Shown: positions 43,025-51,919, counted from the first letter of the stretch. The stretch: DNA of 64,000 nt from RUG14219 sp045538535 (GCA_045538535.1 JAZSRN010000053.1:1-64000), one strand, 5' to 3'. Notes: a model not told the origin generated them from the sequence alone. Translations and numbers: made by a program.

Positions 43025-43266
43025 CTATTTTACCTTTTTCATATTTATTAGTCGCGTACTATTATTCTATTAAAAATTGGTAATATATTTTTTTGCCATA
43101 TTTTTTACAAAAATTAATATTTTCGCAAATTCGTGACAAAATATTTCTTTACGTATATAATTATATAAAATTACTCATGGCTTGTAAAGTTAGCATCATA
43201 AAAATACATCGCTTGATGTAGAAGTAAAAAATATATACACCACAGAGCGGATATAAGGAGATTATA

Positions 43267-43767
43267 ATGAAAAAAACATCAAAAAAATTGGCCGTTATCA
43301 CTGCATTGTTAATAACTCTTAATGCAAGTTATACTCTTGCGGCACCAAAAGTAACAGAAAAAGCTCCGGACACAACAGCTACACAAACAATAGTAAATAA
43401 CGTTGCAATAGTAGATGTTTCAAAAGTTGTTTCTTCATCCGCACAAGTTGCAGCCCTAAAAAAAGAACAAGAAGCAAAAAGTAAAGAGTTGATTACCTTT
43501 GTAGAAAAAGCAAGAAAAGACATTGCCGCAACAACAGACGCCAAGAAAAAACAAGCGTTAGAAGAAAAATACAACAAACAATTAGCTGAGAAAAAAGAAG
43601 CTATTGACAAAAACTATGCTAAAAAACTTGCCGATATCGATACAAACATATCAAAACAAATAGAAGCAATTGCAAAAGCCGAAGGTTATAGTGTTGTAGT
43701 TGCAAAAGGTGTTGTATTGTACGGCGGCGCTGATATTACAGAAAAAGTTATCAAAGCGTTAAAGTAA
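43267..43767 (+). CDS. skp: Skp/OmpH-family periplasmic chaperone
   Basis: A signal peptide (about residues 1-25, ending TLAA) precedes VAIVDVSKVVSSSAQVAAL, the family start. The long Lys/Glu/Ala helices (about 60-140) form the coiled-coil tentacles. The protein closes with AEGYSVVVAKGVVLYGGADIT, the typical C-terminal strand region. It holds unfolded outer-membrane proteins in the periplasm. The TAAGGAG ribosome-binding site is strong. Its position back-to-back with an outer-membrane barrel gene fits a joint role. A terminator follows. Confidence 0.88.
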   Translation: MKKTSKKLAVITALLITLNASYTLAAPKVTEKAPDTTATQTIVNNVAIVDVSKVVSSSAQVAALKKEQEAKSKELITFVEKARKDIAATTDAKKKQALEEKYNKQLAEKKEAIDKNYAKKLADIDTNISKQIEAIAKAEGYSVVVAKGVVLYGGADITEKVIKALK

Positions 43768-43798
43768 TCCTTTCATTTTTTTGTTTATGCTTTGTTAC

Positions 43799-43835
43799 AG
43801 GGCTCTTGAGTGTAAAACTCTTGAGCTCTATTTTT
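43799..43835 (+). terminator. Terminator after skp
   Basis: A 13-position stem (AGGGCTC..GAGT with a T-T internal loop) and five T's following. Imperfect but well placed. Confidence 0.6.
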
Positions 43836-43941
43836 ATTATAAAATCACATTTCAAAAGCCATTTATTCCCCCACTATCTTATTGAGTTTTTATTTTTTTT
43901 AAGTTATGATTTTTGCGAACTAGAAAAAGGGGAGCTATTTA

Positions 43942-45249
43942 ATGGTTATATTAGAAGAGTTAAAAACAATTAACGACGTAATCAAAGATATTGCACATTT
44001 TGTACAAGAAGATAAATTTGTAAGTCCGGACTTTATGGAATATTTAAAAACAATAGGTATCGGATCTACACAACAAAACATCAATTTTCAATCCGCATGT
44101 TTTAATTATATTTTTGAAAGAAACCTCGGAGAAGAAAGAAAATCCATTATTGAATTATACAAACAATCAGACGAATTCAAGACAAAATCCAAAGATGACA
44201 ACAAAATCAAAGACATTGTAAACGCTCTTGATAATTCGATATCTTCAATTTTTGAAATCAAAAGAGTTTTAAAATGTGGATTTAAATTATATAACATTAT
44301 CAACGAAAAAGAATACGATGTGACATCTTTAGTAAAAATGTCATCATTCAAAGGTCTTGGCGTAGGCCAACACACTATAGCTCGTATTTTTATTTTTGAA
44401 AACGCACCTTATTTGCTAGAAATTTCAGGAGTACTCCCAGCTTACAGAACAGACGACGCTTTAAGATTTGCCGTTGCCAAAATTATTCAAAATCCGGAAA
44501 TAGTCTACTTAGACAACCCTGAAAAAGAAGCAGAAATACAAAAAGACGTCGAAAATATTTATGAAAAATTTATCGAATTATTTGGAACTGACGAAATTGT
44601 AACAACAAATAAATATGCAGATGAAATCATCGGAATATTCAACGATTACGCCGAAACCGGAGAAAAATCTGATTTTCAAGAGTTAATACAAAAACCAGAT
44701 ACATTAAGATTTTTTGATGTTTCAGAGTTCAACAATTCGTATGACAACTTCCTTGAAAATTCACTCGGCGGATTTTCATCACACAAGGAAACTTACGATG
44801 TTGCAGTTATTTATGATAGAGAACTAGGTTTGTATGCTATACCATTTTATGAAACTTTCAATAAAATATTTGAAGAAAAAGATTACAAATCTATTGAAGG
44901 ATATGACAAATGTGTTGACTATTTCTTAAATAACGATAAATTTTCCGCAAACATCATTAAACGAGTTGCGGCAAAACACAAAAACTTTATGGATGTAATT
45001 AATGCTATTTACAACACAACTATAACTCTAGATGAGCTATTAAACAAATACAAATCAAGATATTTAAAAAATAAAATCTATTCATCAACTACAGTGCTAT
45101 ACAAGTCTAAAGTATTCTCTAGAACTTTAGGGATAATCGAAGAATATGAAGAAAAACCAAAAATCGAAACGAAGGGTGTCGGCAGAAACGACCCTTGTCC
45201 TTGCGGAAGCGGTAAAAAATTCAAAAAATGCTGTGGCGCAAATGTATAA
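43942..45249 (+). CDS. SEC-C-motif protein, 435 aa
   Basis: The last 25 residues hold a SEC-C zinc motif (NDPCPCGSGKKFKKCC), as at the C-terminus of SecA and many accessory proteins, where it binds zinc and mediates protein contacts. The preceding ~410 residues are helical and not assignable. The segment SSFKGLGVGQHTIARIFIFE is the only Gly-rich turn. It has no signal peptide, so it is cytoplasmic. AGGGGAG precedes the ATG and a strong terminator follows. Function unknown. Confidence 0.75.
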   Translation: MVILEELKTINDVIKDIAHFVQEDKFVSPDFMEYLKTIGIGSTQQNINFQSACFNYIFERNLGEERKSIIELYKQSDEFKTKSKDDNKIKDIVNALDNSISSIFEIKRVLKCGFKLYNIINEKEYDVTSLVKMSSFKGLGVGQHTIARIFIFENAPYLLEISGVLPAYRTDDALRFAVAKIIQNPEIVYLDNPEKEAEIQKDVENIYEKFIELFGTDEIVTTNKYADEIIGIFNDYAETGEKSDFQELIQKPDTLRFFDVSEFNNSYDNFLENSLGGFSSHKETYDVAVIYDRELGLYAIPFYETFNKIFEEKDYKSIEGYDKCVDYFLNNDKFSANIIKRVAAKHKNFMDVINAIYNTTITLDELLNKYKSRYLKNKIYSSTTVLYKSKVFSRTLGIIEEYEEKPKIETKGVGRNDPCPCGSGKKFKKCCGANV

Positions 45250-45253
45250 CACA

Positions 45254-45285
45254 AAAAATGGTGACCTAAAAAGGTCACCATTTTT
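45254..45285 (+). terminator. Terminator after the SEC-C gene
   Basis: A 13-bp stem (AAAAATGGTGACC arm) with a 6-nt loop ends in T5. It overlaps the last bases of the convergent zinc-ribbon gene and can serve both. Confidence 0.88.
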
Positions 45286-45502
45286 ATATTTTAAAAATAT
45301 TCTTCTTTTTTAACTTTTTCTTATTTACAACTAATCCACATTTTGAACAAGCCAAAACCTCTCCGGTAGAATCAATCGGCATAAAAACATGCTCACACTG
45401 ACCAGATGTATCGTCCTCATTTGCCTCAACTAAAGGGCTATATTGAGAAGTAAAATCTTTTTTCTTATTTATAAATTTACATATCAATTCCAAAAAATAC
45501 AT
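45284..45502 (-). CDS. Small zinc-ribbon-like protein, 72 aa
   Basis: A Cys-x-His segment (GQCEHVFM) and a CSKC pair 15-20 residues apart (GEVLACSKCGLVVN) make a likely zinc-ribbon knuckle, with a Lys-rich tail. It follows cdd after 1 nt and is probably co-translated with it. The frame shows normal coding composition. No function can be assigned; nucleic-acid or protein binding is the usual role of such ribbons. Confidence 0.6.
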   Translation of the reverse strand: MYFLELICKFINKKKDFTSQYSPLVEANEDDTSGQCEHVFMPIDSTGEVLACSKCGLVVNKKKLKKKNIFKI

Positions 45503-45503
45503 T

Positions 45504-45887
45504 CTACAAAATAAAACCTTCCGGCAACAATTCGTTGAGATTATAAATTTTTAATTCTTGATTACTTTTAGTGATAACATCACAACCTTGTTCAATTTGG
45601 AACTCATGTAAAACTTCTCGACAAGCACCACAAGGAGTACAATTATCTTTGTTTGGAGAATATATTGCAATAGCCTTAACCTTCTTGTCTCCTGCAGCTA
45701 TAAGACTTCCTATTGCGTTACGTTCAGCACAAATAGTAAGGCCAAAACTCGAGTTTTCAAAATTACAACCACAGTATACATTATCATTCTCCGATAATGC
45801 ACAAGCACCAACGGCAAACTTTGAATATGGAGAGTATGAATTTTTTGAAACTTCTTCCGCTTTTTGCATTAAAAATTCGTAGTTCAT
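45504..45887 (-). CDS. cdd: Cytidine deaminase
   Basis: Deaminates cytidine and deoxycytidine to uridine forms in pyrimidine salvage. The zinc site is C53-A-E55 (TICAERNAIG) with C86 and C89 (CTPCGACREVLHEF). The N-terminal SYSPYSKFAVGA and GCNFENSSFGLTI are classic. At 127 aa it is the short tetrameric type. It is divergent from the secreted protein gene at 45982. Confidence 0.95.
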   Translation of the reverse strand: MNYEFLMQKAEEVSKNSYSPYSKFAVGACALSENDNVYCGCNFENSSFGLTICAERNAIGSLIAAGDKKVKAIAIYSPNKDNCTPCGACREVLHEFQIEQGCDVITKSNQELKIYNLNELLPEGFIL

Positions 45888-45966
45888 ATTATAATCCTTA
45901 TTAATCTCTTTTAAATCAGTTTATATTATTTAGAAAATTTTACAATCCGCTAATCGAAGGAATATA

Positions 45967-45975
45967 TGTTATAAT
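45967..45975 (+). promoter_or_regulatory. Extended -10 placed for a leaderless mRNA
   Basis: TGT-TATAAT ends 6 nt before the ATG at 45982. There is no ribosome-binding site in the gap. Confidence 0.5.
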
Positions 45976-45981
45976 TACATT

Positions 45982-46809
45982 ATGAGAAAAGTACTTTTAG
46001 CAATATTAATTTTATTCATAAATATTCAAGCAAATTTAGCTGCCAATTTTGAAGTTGTTGTTTTACCGACTTCAATTTGCAAAATAACGGACAATTACTA
46101 CAGTTTTGATAACGTTGACGAAATTTTTGCAAAAGACATCACTAAACAATTTAATTCTTCGCACAAAATACATGCTTTTAGCATTGATGAACTTCAAGCA
46201 AAAATTTATACTGACGCAACTACAAAATCAAAAGTTTGTTCCGCAATAAATCAATATAACAAATTAGGAACAATCAATTATCAAAACTTTAAATCCCTTG
46301 CAAAATCATTTAATGCACGCTCAATACTTTTAATATCCGCTACATCCGAAACCTTCGATGGCGAAATAAAAAAAGATGTTTGGGAAAGTCTAAATATATC
46401 AAGCGCCTTTGACATCAAGCAAATGAACAATATGAAAATAGACGCCGTATTATTAGATAATGTTAACGATTTGGTAATGTATAGCGCGGTATATAACTTC
46501 CCACTTGCAGATAAAAACGGTTCTTTTCAAGCTATGAACTACGCACAAGCAACCGAGCATTTAGAAAAAATTAAACATTTTTCAAAAGAAATTTTATCAA
46601 AATCAATCGCCCAAAACGTTACTCTAAGATTTTTTCCGAAAAGCATTAGACCAATAGAAGTAAAAAGCACCGGCGATAGTGTAGATTCCGGACTTTTGAA
46701 ATACAACAAAAATATTCCGTCAATGCATAAATTTGGCAAAAAACGCCAAGAAAAACAACGCGATGAATTCAAAGAAGATGAATTTGGCGAAATGATTTAC
46801 GGTCTATAA
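45982..46809 (+). CDS. Exported hypothetical protein, 275 aa
   Basis: A signal peptide (MRKVLLAILILFINIQANLA) is followed by an alpha/beta region: FEVVVLPTSIC, then FAKDITKQF, SFNARSILLISATSETFDG, and MKIDAVLLDNVNDLVMYSAVYNFPL. The order strand-helix-strand with an aspartate-rich pair of loops resembles the periplasmic ABD/CsgG/TolB-N type of domain, but no signature proves it. The C-terminus is charged and probably disordered. An extended -10 ends 6 nt before the ATG. Function unknown. Confidence 0.65.
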   Translation: MRKVLLAILILFINIQANLAANFEVVVLPTSICKITDNYYSFDNVDEIFAKDITKQFNSSHKIHAFSIDELQAKIYTDATTKSKVCSAINQYNKLGTINYQNFKSLAKSFNARSILLISATSETFDGEIKKDVWESLNISSAFDIKQMNNMKIDAVLLDNVNDLVMYSAVYNFPLADKNGSFQAMNYAQATEHLEKIKHFSKEILSKSIAQNVTLRFFPKSIRPIEVKSTGDSVDSGLLKYNKNIPSMHKFGKKRQEKQRDEFKEDEFGEMIYGL

Positions 46810-46882
46810 ATTTAGTGATATTGACTTAATCTTATTTGGCAACAGACATTATCCAAGTGGAGATAGATAGGTTTCCAATCTC

Positions 46883-46903
46883 TTGTACAATAAACTTGTA
46901 CAA
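46883..46903 (+). promoter_or_regulatory. Tandem TTGTACAA palindromes (candidate operator)
   Basis: Perfect 8-nt palindromes at 46883-46890 and 46896-46903, with starts 13 nt apart, immediately upstream of the ribosome-binding site of the Cys-rich peptide gene. A dimeric repressor or activator could bind here. Confidence 0.45.
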
Positions 46904-46919
46904 CGAAAGGAAGTAGCTT

Positions 46920-47141
46920 ATGAACAAATTTTTATCTATGTTTATCGTTTCAGGTGTATTAGCATTTATGGCCCCGAGCGCATTTGCTTGGCAATACGAA
47001 GGCCTAAACAGCCTAAATCCATTTACAGGATTTAGAGTTTGCAATAAGTGTGAAAAAGTTAAAAAGGACAAATGTTCAAAAATCAAAGAATGCCCATGCA
47101 AAGTACAAAAAGTTACTAAGTGTCCTTGTCAAATTCGATAA
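46920..47141 (+). CDS. Small secreted Cys-rich protein, 73 aa
   Basis: A signal peptide (residues 1-23, cut after AFA) leaves ~50 residues with seven cysteines at 41, 44, 52, 58, 60, 68 and 70. They sit in a Lys-rich background: CNKCEKVKKDKC, then CPCKVQKVTKCPC. The spacing suggests metal binding or disulfides. GAAAGGAAG is the ribosome-binding site and a strong terminator follows. The upstream DNA has two TTGTACAA palindromes. Function unknown. Confidence 0.7.
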   Translation: MNKFLSMFIVSGVLAFMAPSAFAWQYEGLNSLNPFTGFRVCNKCEKVKKDKCSKIKECPCKVQKVTKCPCQIR

Positions 47142-47145
47142 CACT

Positions 47146-47171
47146 AAAGCGGTGAAAATTCACCGCTTTTT
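47146..47171 (+). terminator. Terminator after the Cys-rich peptide gene
   Basis: The 10-bp stem AAAGCGGTGA has a 4-nt loop and T-run. It touches the end of the convergent HTH gene. Confidence 0.88.
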
Positions 47172-47514
47172 ATTTTAGGAAATTTTCATATTGTGATTTT
47201 AAAAACGAAATTGAATTAATATAAAAATCCAATTCTTTATCGTTCAAACTATATATAAGATTGGCAAATTTTTCACGTTTTGAATTGTTTTGAAACTTAG
47301 CTTGCACCCCAAACTCAGATATATCTATATTTAAAACTTCAATAATTTTAAAAAACGTAACCAAAGAAGGTATGTTAGCTCCAGTTTCAATTTTACAAAT
47401 TTGCTTTTCGCCCACACCGATTTTTTCTGCAAGTTCACTTTGAGTCAAACCTGCATATTTGCGATATTCACGAATCTTTTTAGCAATAAAATTTTTTTCT
47501 TCAAAAACGGCCAT
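47170..47514 (-). CDS. XRE-family transcriptional regulator, 114 aa
   Basis: N-terminal Cro/C1-type HTH: IAKKIREYRKYAGLTQSELA, then EKIGVGEKQICKIETGANIPS and FFKIIEVLNIDISEF. A short helical C-terminal tail probably aids dimerisation. I start at 47514, where GGGAG precedes the ATG; the frame to 47601 adds 29 hydrophobic residues with no support. The 222-nt gap to the divergent RgpF-like gene contains four TATAGG-type sites and may be its operator region. Confidence 0.82.
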   Translation of the reverse strand: MAVFEEKNFIAKKIREYRKYAGLTQSELAEKIGVGEKQICKIETGANIPSLVTFFKIIEVLNIDISEFGVQAKFQNNSKREKFANLIYSLNDKELDFYINSISFLKSQYENFLK

Positions 47515-47566
47515 AATCTCCCTTTCTTTTAGATAGCTTAACGTTATTGAAAAATTAAATAAACCA

Positions 47567-47710
47567 CCTATAGGGTATATAGCCCAATCAATCAACCACA
47601 TTGTTACTAAATATTTACATTACCTTTGTTAAAAAAGTATACTATAGGTCTTTTATGATAAGATAAAAAGTAACATATAGGCAACTTTATTTTAACAATC
47701 AACCTATAAT
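47567..47710. promoter_or_regulatory. Intergenic region with repeated TATAGG sites
   Basis: CCTATAGG (47567, perfect palindrome), ACTATAGG (47641), CATATAGG (47674) and CCTATAAT (47703) lie between the XRE gene and the glycan gene. They could be operators for the neighbouring regulator. Confidence 0.35.
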
Positions 47711-47736
47711 TAACATGTGGACGGAGAAATGAAAAA

Positions 47737-49527
47737 ATGAAAAACAGAGCAATTATATGCGTATTTTGGGAACGTAATGGCCATTTAAGAAGATATGTCG
47801 AATATTATTTACAACATTTAAAAAGAATTTCTCAACGACTAATCGTTGTCATTAACGGTGACATAACATTGGAAAGTGAACAAATCCTAAAAGATTTAGG
47901 ATTAGAATACTATTGCAGAGAAAATAAAGGGCTTGATTTTGGCGGTTATAAATACGGTATCGAAAAAATTGGCTACAACAATTTATATAAATATGACGAC
48001 TTGATTTTGACCAATACAACTTGTTATGGCCCAGTATATCCACTTGAAGAAATGTTTGAAGCAATGGATAAAAAAGATTGCGATTTTTGGGGAATAACAG
48101 AACATCCGCAAACCCGAAAAATAAAAAAACATCTACAATCATATTTTCTTGTTTTCAGAAATTCCATAATAAAGAGCGAAACGTTCCAAAAATATTGGAA
48201 AAATTTACCGATTATTTCTGATTACAAAAAAGTTGTGGAAAAACTGGAGACTCGTTTAACTTCGCATTTTAAAAGTTTTGGTTTTTGTTATTCCGCATAT
48301 ATTCCAATAAAAGACAATTTTACACTTAATCCTATGCTGATAACCGACAAATTATTACAAGAAAACCGTCTCCCATTAATTAAACGTAAAGCAATATGCG
48401 GTGCCTTTAAATCTTTTGTCGGTTGTACACCTATAAACTATACTGAAAAAATCTTAAACTATTTGAAAGAGCATACTGATTATAAAATAGCAATAATATA
48501 CGAAGATATTATAAATTCATATGCCATGTCTGAAATTAGACAATGCTTAGGATTAAATTGGTGCTTACCAACAGATAATGCATTAGCAAAAATTAATAAA
48601 AACAAAAAGATTGCACTCATTTTATATATTTACTATCCAGATTTAGTAGATTATTGCTTAAATTACGCACAATCCATGCCGGAAAATGCCGATATATATA
48701 TAGTCACCTCAAGAGAAGATACAAAAAAAATCTGCGAAGAAAAAATGCTCTCATTCAAATGCAACCATTATGAAATCAGATTAAAACCAAATCGAGGAAG
48801 GGATGTTAGTGCATATCTAGTTACATGTAGAGATATTTTCAAAAAATATGATTACGTCTGTTGTATGCATGATAAAAAAACGCCAACAGCAAAAAACAAC
48901 TTAATTGGAGAATCTTTCGCTGAACATTGTTTTAGAAGTTGTTTAGAAAGCAAAGATTATGTCAAAAATGTATTATCCATTTTTGATAATAACGAAAAAA
49001 TAGGTCTTCTTTGTCCTTTTCCGCCATTAGCAATGGGCTATCACTTTTGGCTAGGAAATGAAATTGGAGCCGCCAATTATACAAATTTAAAACATTTGTA
49101 TAATTACTTTAACTTAACCGTTCCATTTGACAAAACACCTATTGTTCCCTTAGGTGCTATGTTTTGGATACGGACAAAAGCACTAAAAAGATTATTTAGC
49201 AAGAAGTGGGAATATACAGATTTTCCTGATGAACCTCTTGCTAATGACGGAACAATTTCACACGCAATAGAAAGATTTTATCCTTATATAACTCAAGAAG
49301 AAGGATACTTTTCTGGATATATATGTCCAATTACAATAATCAACTATAAAACTAATTTATTATTGTATTTTTATCGCTACTACAAATATATTGTCGAAAA
49401 CAACATTTGTTTAGCTCAAGGCTTTAAGTGGATTTTCTCAATAGGAAACCATTTTTCAAACGGGAGAAAAATAAAAATATTAACTATTTTTGGACTAAAC
49501 ATTCGACTTAAAGAATTGAAAGGTTAG
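47737..49527 (+). CDS. Rhamnan synthesis protein F (RgpF)-like glycan enzyme
   Basis: Two RgpF-type halves. The N-terminal one has VVINGDITLESEQIL, NKGLDFGGYKYGIE, LILTNTTCYGPVYPLEEMF and CDFWGITEHPQ. The C-terminal one has LILYIYYPDLVDYC, LKPNRGRDVSAYL, YVCCMHDKKTP and LGAMFWIRTKALKRLF. RgpF proteins take part in making rhamnose-rich surface polysaccharides. It is likely cytoplasmic or membrane-associated. It starts a three-gene plus-strand cluster, with the next glycosyltransferase 7 nt later. Confidence 0.8.
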   Translation: MKNRAIICVFWERNGHLRRYVEYYLQHLKRISQRLIVVINGDITLESEQILKDLGLEYYCRENKGLDFGGYKYGIEKIGYNNLYKYDDLILTNTTCYGPVYPLEEMFEAMDKKDCDFWGITEHPQTRKIKKHLQSYFLVFRNSIIKSETFQKYWKNLPIISDYKKVVEKLETRLTSHFKSFGFCYSAYIPIKDNFTLNPMLITDKLLQENRLPLIKRKAICGAFKSFVGCTPINYTEKILNYLKEHTDYKIAIIYEDIINSYAMSEIRQCLGLNWCLPTDNALAKINKNKKIALILYIYYPDLVDYCLNYAQSMPENADIYIVTSREDTKKICEEKMLSFKCNHYEIRLKPNRGRDVSAYLVTCRDIFKKYDYVCCMHDKKTPTAKNNLIGESFAEHCFRSCLESKDYVKNVLSIFDNNEKIGLLCPFPPLAMGYHFWLGNEIGAANYTNLKHLYNYFNLTVPFDKTPIVPLGAMFWIRTKALKRLFSKKWEYTDFPDEPLANDGTISHAIERFYPYITQEEGYFSGYICPITIINYKTNLLLYFYRYYKYIVENNICLAQGFKWIFSIGNHFSNGRKIKILTIFGLNIRLKELKG

Positions 49528-49534
49528 GATAATT

Positions 49535-50707
49535 ATGAAAAAATTTTTATTGGCTGGTTTTTATTTTGATGGCTATCACGGTTCTATGATGCACATATGC
49601 GAAATTGCCAAATATCTGAAATCCATCGGTTTTGATGTAACAATTGCTGCAGTTTCAATAACAGATGAAATTAAAAATTATGTTAAAGATATTGGGATAA
49701 ACCTTGTGCAAGTCCTTGATATTCCCCAAAAGTCGTTTTTTGATTATGGTTTGTGCTACCACTTTCCAATTTTATCATTTTTATTACATCAAGGAGTAGT
49801 AATTGACAAATTAATTATTGGTAGTCTGTCATCGATTTTGGAATTAGAAATGCCAAATCTAATATACAAGTACGGAATTCCTATCCACGTACATAATGCG
49901 TCATTAAAGGAAAAATTCAAAAAAGAACTGTTAATTTATCCGTCAAACATATATGTAATGCCTAATCTAGTTCCTATTGAATATTTGAATTTTAAAAAAC
50001 AAACGTCAAATGATCAAATAAAAAATATCGCAATTGTGTCAAATCACATCCCAAAAGAGATACGAGAAGCAACTTCGTTACTTGCATTGCAGAAAATAAA
50101 TATTGATATTTATGGTAAAGCCGATAATTACATCGCAATTACACCTCAAATTTTATCTCAATATGATGTAATAATTTCTATAGGGAAAACAGTTCAATAC
50201 GCGTTAGCACTTGGTATCCCCGTTTATAATTATGACCATTTTGGTGGAATGGGCTATATCAATACAGAAAATATTAAACGAGAAGAATACTATAATTTTT
50301 CTGGACGCTCAAGCTTTAGAAAAATAGAAGCAGATGATATTGTTTGTGAATTATTGGCATATTATAAACAAACACTCGCCGAAAAAGATAAACTAAAAGA
50401 ATATGCAGCCCGCACATACGCCATAAACACTAATATGGAAGGGCTTATTTCATATTTAGATAAATTACCTCCTAGTAACATCGAAGAGTTTTTACAAAAT
50501 GAAAAATTATATATTAAATGTTGTAATTTTATCATTTATCAATGTTCAAATTTATTCAATGAAAATAAGCACTTAAAATACGTGATAAATAATCTAAAAC
50601 TACATTTACTTATAAAATACAGAATCAAATTATTTTTCTATAAACACATATTAAAAAACACATTCAAAAGGGAAAAATACGAAAAATTACTAGGTATATG
50701 GAGGTAA
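49535..50707 (+). CDS. Glycosyltransferase, GT-B fold
   Basis: A two-Rossmann-domain layout. The N-terminal acceptor part has HGSMMHICEIAKYLKSIGFDVTI, followed by a donor domain with NIAIVSNHIPKE, YDVIISIGKTVQYALALGIPVYNYDHFGG and an RKIEADDIVCEL helix. The sequence KTVQYALALGIPV matches the nucleotide-sugar end of GT4-like enzymes. A long C-terminal basic tail (about 320-390) may touch the membrane. It is in one cluster with the RgpF-like gene, so probably in the same surface glycan. The sugar is unknown. AAGGTTAGG precedes the ATG. Confidence 0.75.
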   Translation: MKKFLLAGFYFDGYHGSMMHICEIAKYLKSIGFDVTIAAVSITDEIKNYVKDIGINLVQVLDIPQKSFFDYGLCYHFPILSFLLHQGVVIDKLIIGSLSSILELEMPNLIYKYGIPIHVHNASLKEKFKKELLIYPSNIYVMPNLVPIEYLNFKKQTSNDQIKNIAIVSNHIPKEIREATSLLALQKINIDIYGKADNYIAITPQILSQYDVIISIGKTVQYALALGIPVYNYDHFGGMGYINTENIKREEYYNFSGRSSFRKIEADDIVCELLAYYKQTLAEKDKLKEYAARTYAINTNMEGLISYLDKLPPSNIEEFLQNEKLYIKCCNFIIYQCSNLFNENKHLKYVINNLKLHLLIKYRIKLFFYKHILKNTFKREKYEKLLGIWR

Positions 50708-50709
50708 AT

Positions 50710-50928
50710 ATGACAGATAAAATAAGATTTCTTAACCTCTCCAAGCGTGAAAAACTGGTCATTGAATACCTTGTGCAAGGATTCACAAATGGAGAAATTG
50801 GACGAAAACTAGGATGTTCAGAAAGTTGCATCAAAATACACGTTTCAAACATCCTTTCAAAAATGGACGTTAGAAATCGAGCACAATTAGGGTTTGTAAT
50901 CGGAAAAGATTATACCTCTAAAAATTAA
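50710..50928 (+). CDS. Stand-alone LuxR-type HTH protein, 72 aa
   Basis: A single GerE/LuxR helix-turn-helix: LSKREKLVIEYLVQGFTNGE, then IGRKLGCSESCIKIHVSNILSKM and RAQLGFVIG. It has no receiver or ligand domain. I start at the ATG at 50710, where GGAGG lies 5 nt before it; the ATG at 50698 is inside the previous gene. It follows the glycosyltransferase after 2 nt, so it may regulate the glycan cluster. Its stop overlaps the convergent kinase by 4 nt. Confidence 0.8.
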   Translation: MTDKIRFLNLSKREKLVIEYLVQGFTNGEIGRKLGCSESCIKIHVSNILSKMDVRNRAQLGFVIGKDYTSKN

Positions 50929-51761
50929 TATTCGATATCTCTAAGAGTTTTAAAAATCCTATCTGTAATTTGCTGGATATACTCTTGACTTACCATACCA
51001 TTTATTACAGCATCTGCAATCGGGTACGTAGGACGAATGTATTGTTGTGCCGTTTTATTGACATCAGCAAATTGTAAATCCGCAGCCTCTCCGGTTTTTC
51101 CTCGAGAAGCAGCACGCTTATACCAACGCTCTTTTATAACTTCAAGCGGAGTAAATACATAAACCTTTACATCCATTACATCCCGAACATTATCATTTAG
51201 AACATACAATCCTTCTGTTAAAATGACTTTTGCAGGCTTCTTAATTTCACCATTAGGGTCAGATTCACACGTCACAAAATCATATCTTGGTGACATAATG
51301 GCTTTACCAGCCTTTAAATCAATTAAATGACTTTTCATTAAGTCTAAATTAATAGCATCAGGAGTATCAAAGCTAAAACCGGTCTTGAAAAGCTCTTCAT
51401 AACTTCCGGCTTCTTTCAATTCTTTTGATGTATCTTTATAATAATCATCACATCTTATTACTGTATAAATCCCTTCAGTCTTGTCTTTTACACAAGCTTT
51501 AATTGTGTTATCTACAAAAACCGTCTTACCCGAAGCGCTTTCGCCGGTAATACCAATCAAAAAAGTTTGTTTCTTTTCTTGCACAACCTTACGCGCAATA
51601 TCCATAATCAAATTATCTGAAATTTGCAAAAACAACGGTTGTTTTTCTTTTTTATCATCCTCAAGAATTTTCTTTAACGCATCAACAATTGTAGATATGA
51701 TTTCCATATCTCGTCGGCTTGAATAATAGTTATAGTCTGTTACTTGAAAACTTGACATCAT
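50925..51761 (-). CDS. Uridine kinase/phosphoribulokinase-family P-loop kinase
   Basis: Walker A is GESASGKT at 73-80. A DDYYKD substrate loop (CDDYYKDTSKELK), SPRYDFVT, and VILTEGLYVLNDNV with VKVYVFTPLEVIKERWYKR (LID region) follow. The layout is that of uridine kinase/PRK enzymes, but an ~60-residue N-terminal helical extension and the RAASRGKTGE LID differ from classical Udk. The substrate (uridine, cytidine, another nucleoside or sugar phosphate) is uncertain. The start ATG pair is at 51761/51758. Confidence 0.8.
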   Translation of the reverse strand: MMSSFQVTDYNYYSSRRDMEIISTIVDALKKILEDDKKEKQPLFLQISDNLIMDIARKVVQEKKQTFLIGITGESASGKTVFVDNTIKACVKDKTEGIYTVIRCDDYYKDTSKELKEAGSYEELFKTGFSFDTPDAINLDLMKSHLIDLKAGKAIMSPRYDFVTCESDPNGEIKKPAKVILTEGLYVLNDNVRDVMDVKVYVFTPLEVIKERWYKRAASRGKTGEAADLQFADVNKTAQQYIRPTYPIADAVINGMVSQEYIQQITDRIFKTLRDIEY

Positions 51762-51919
51762 GATAAGCTATTCCCCTTTTTCTCTAATTATAACATTTTA
51801 CTTTAAAGGAAAAAAAAATTCCCACTATGCTAAATTTTGTAACAATTATATTTTATTTTCTAAAGTATAACGTTATTTATTCCGTAAATATTGGTATAGA
51901 GAAAATAAGGAGTAAAATT

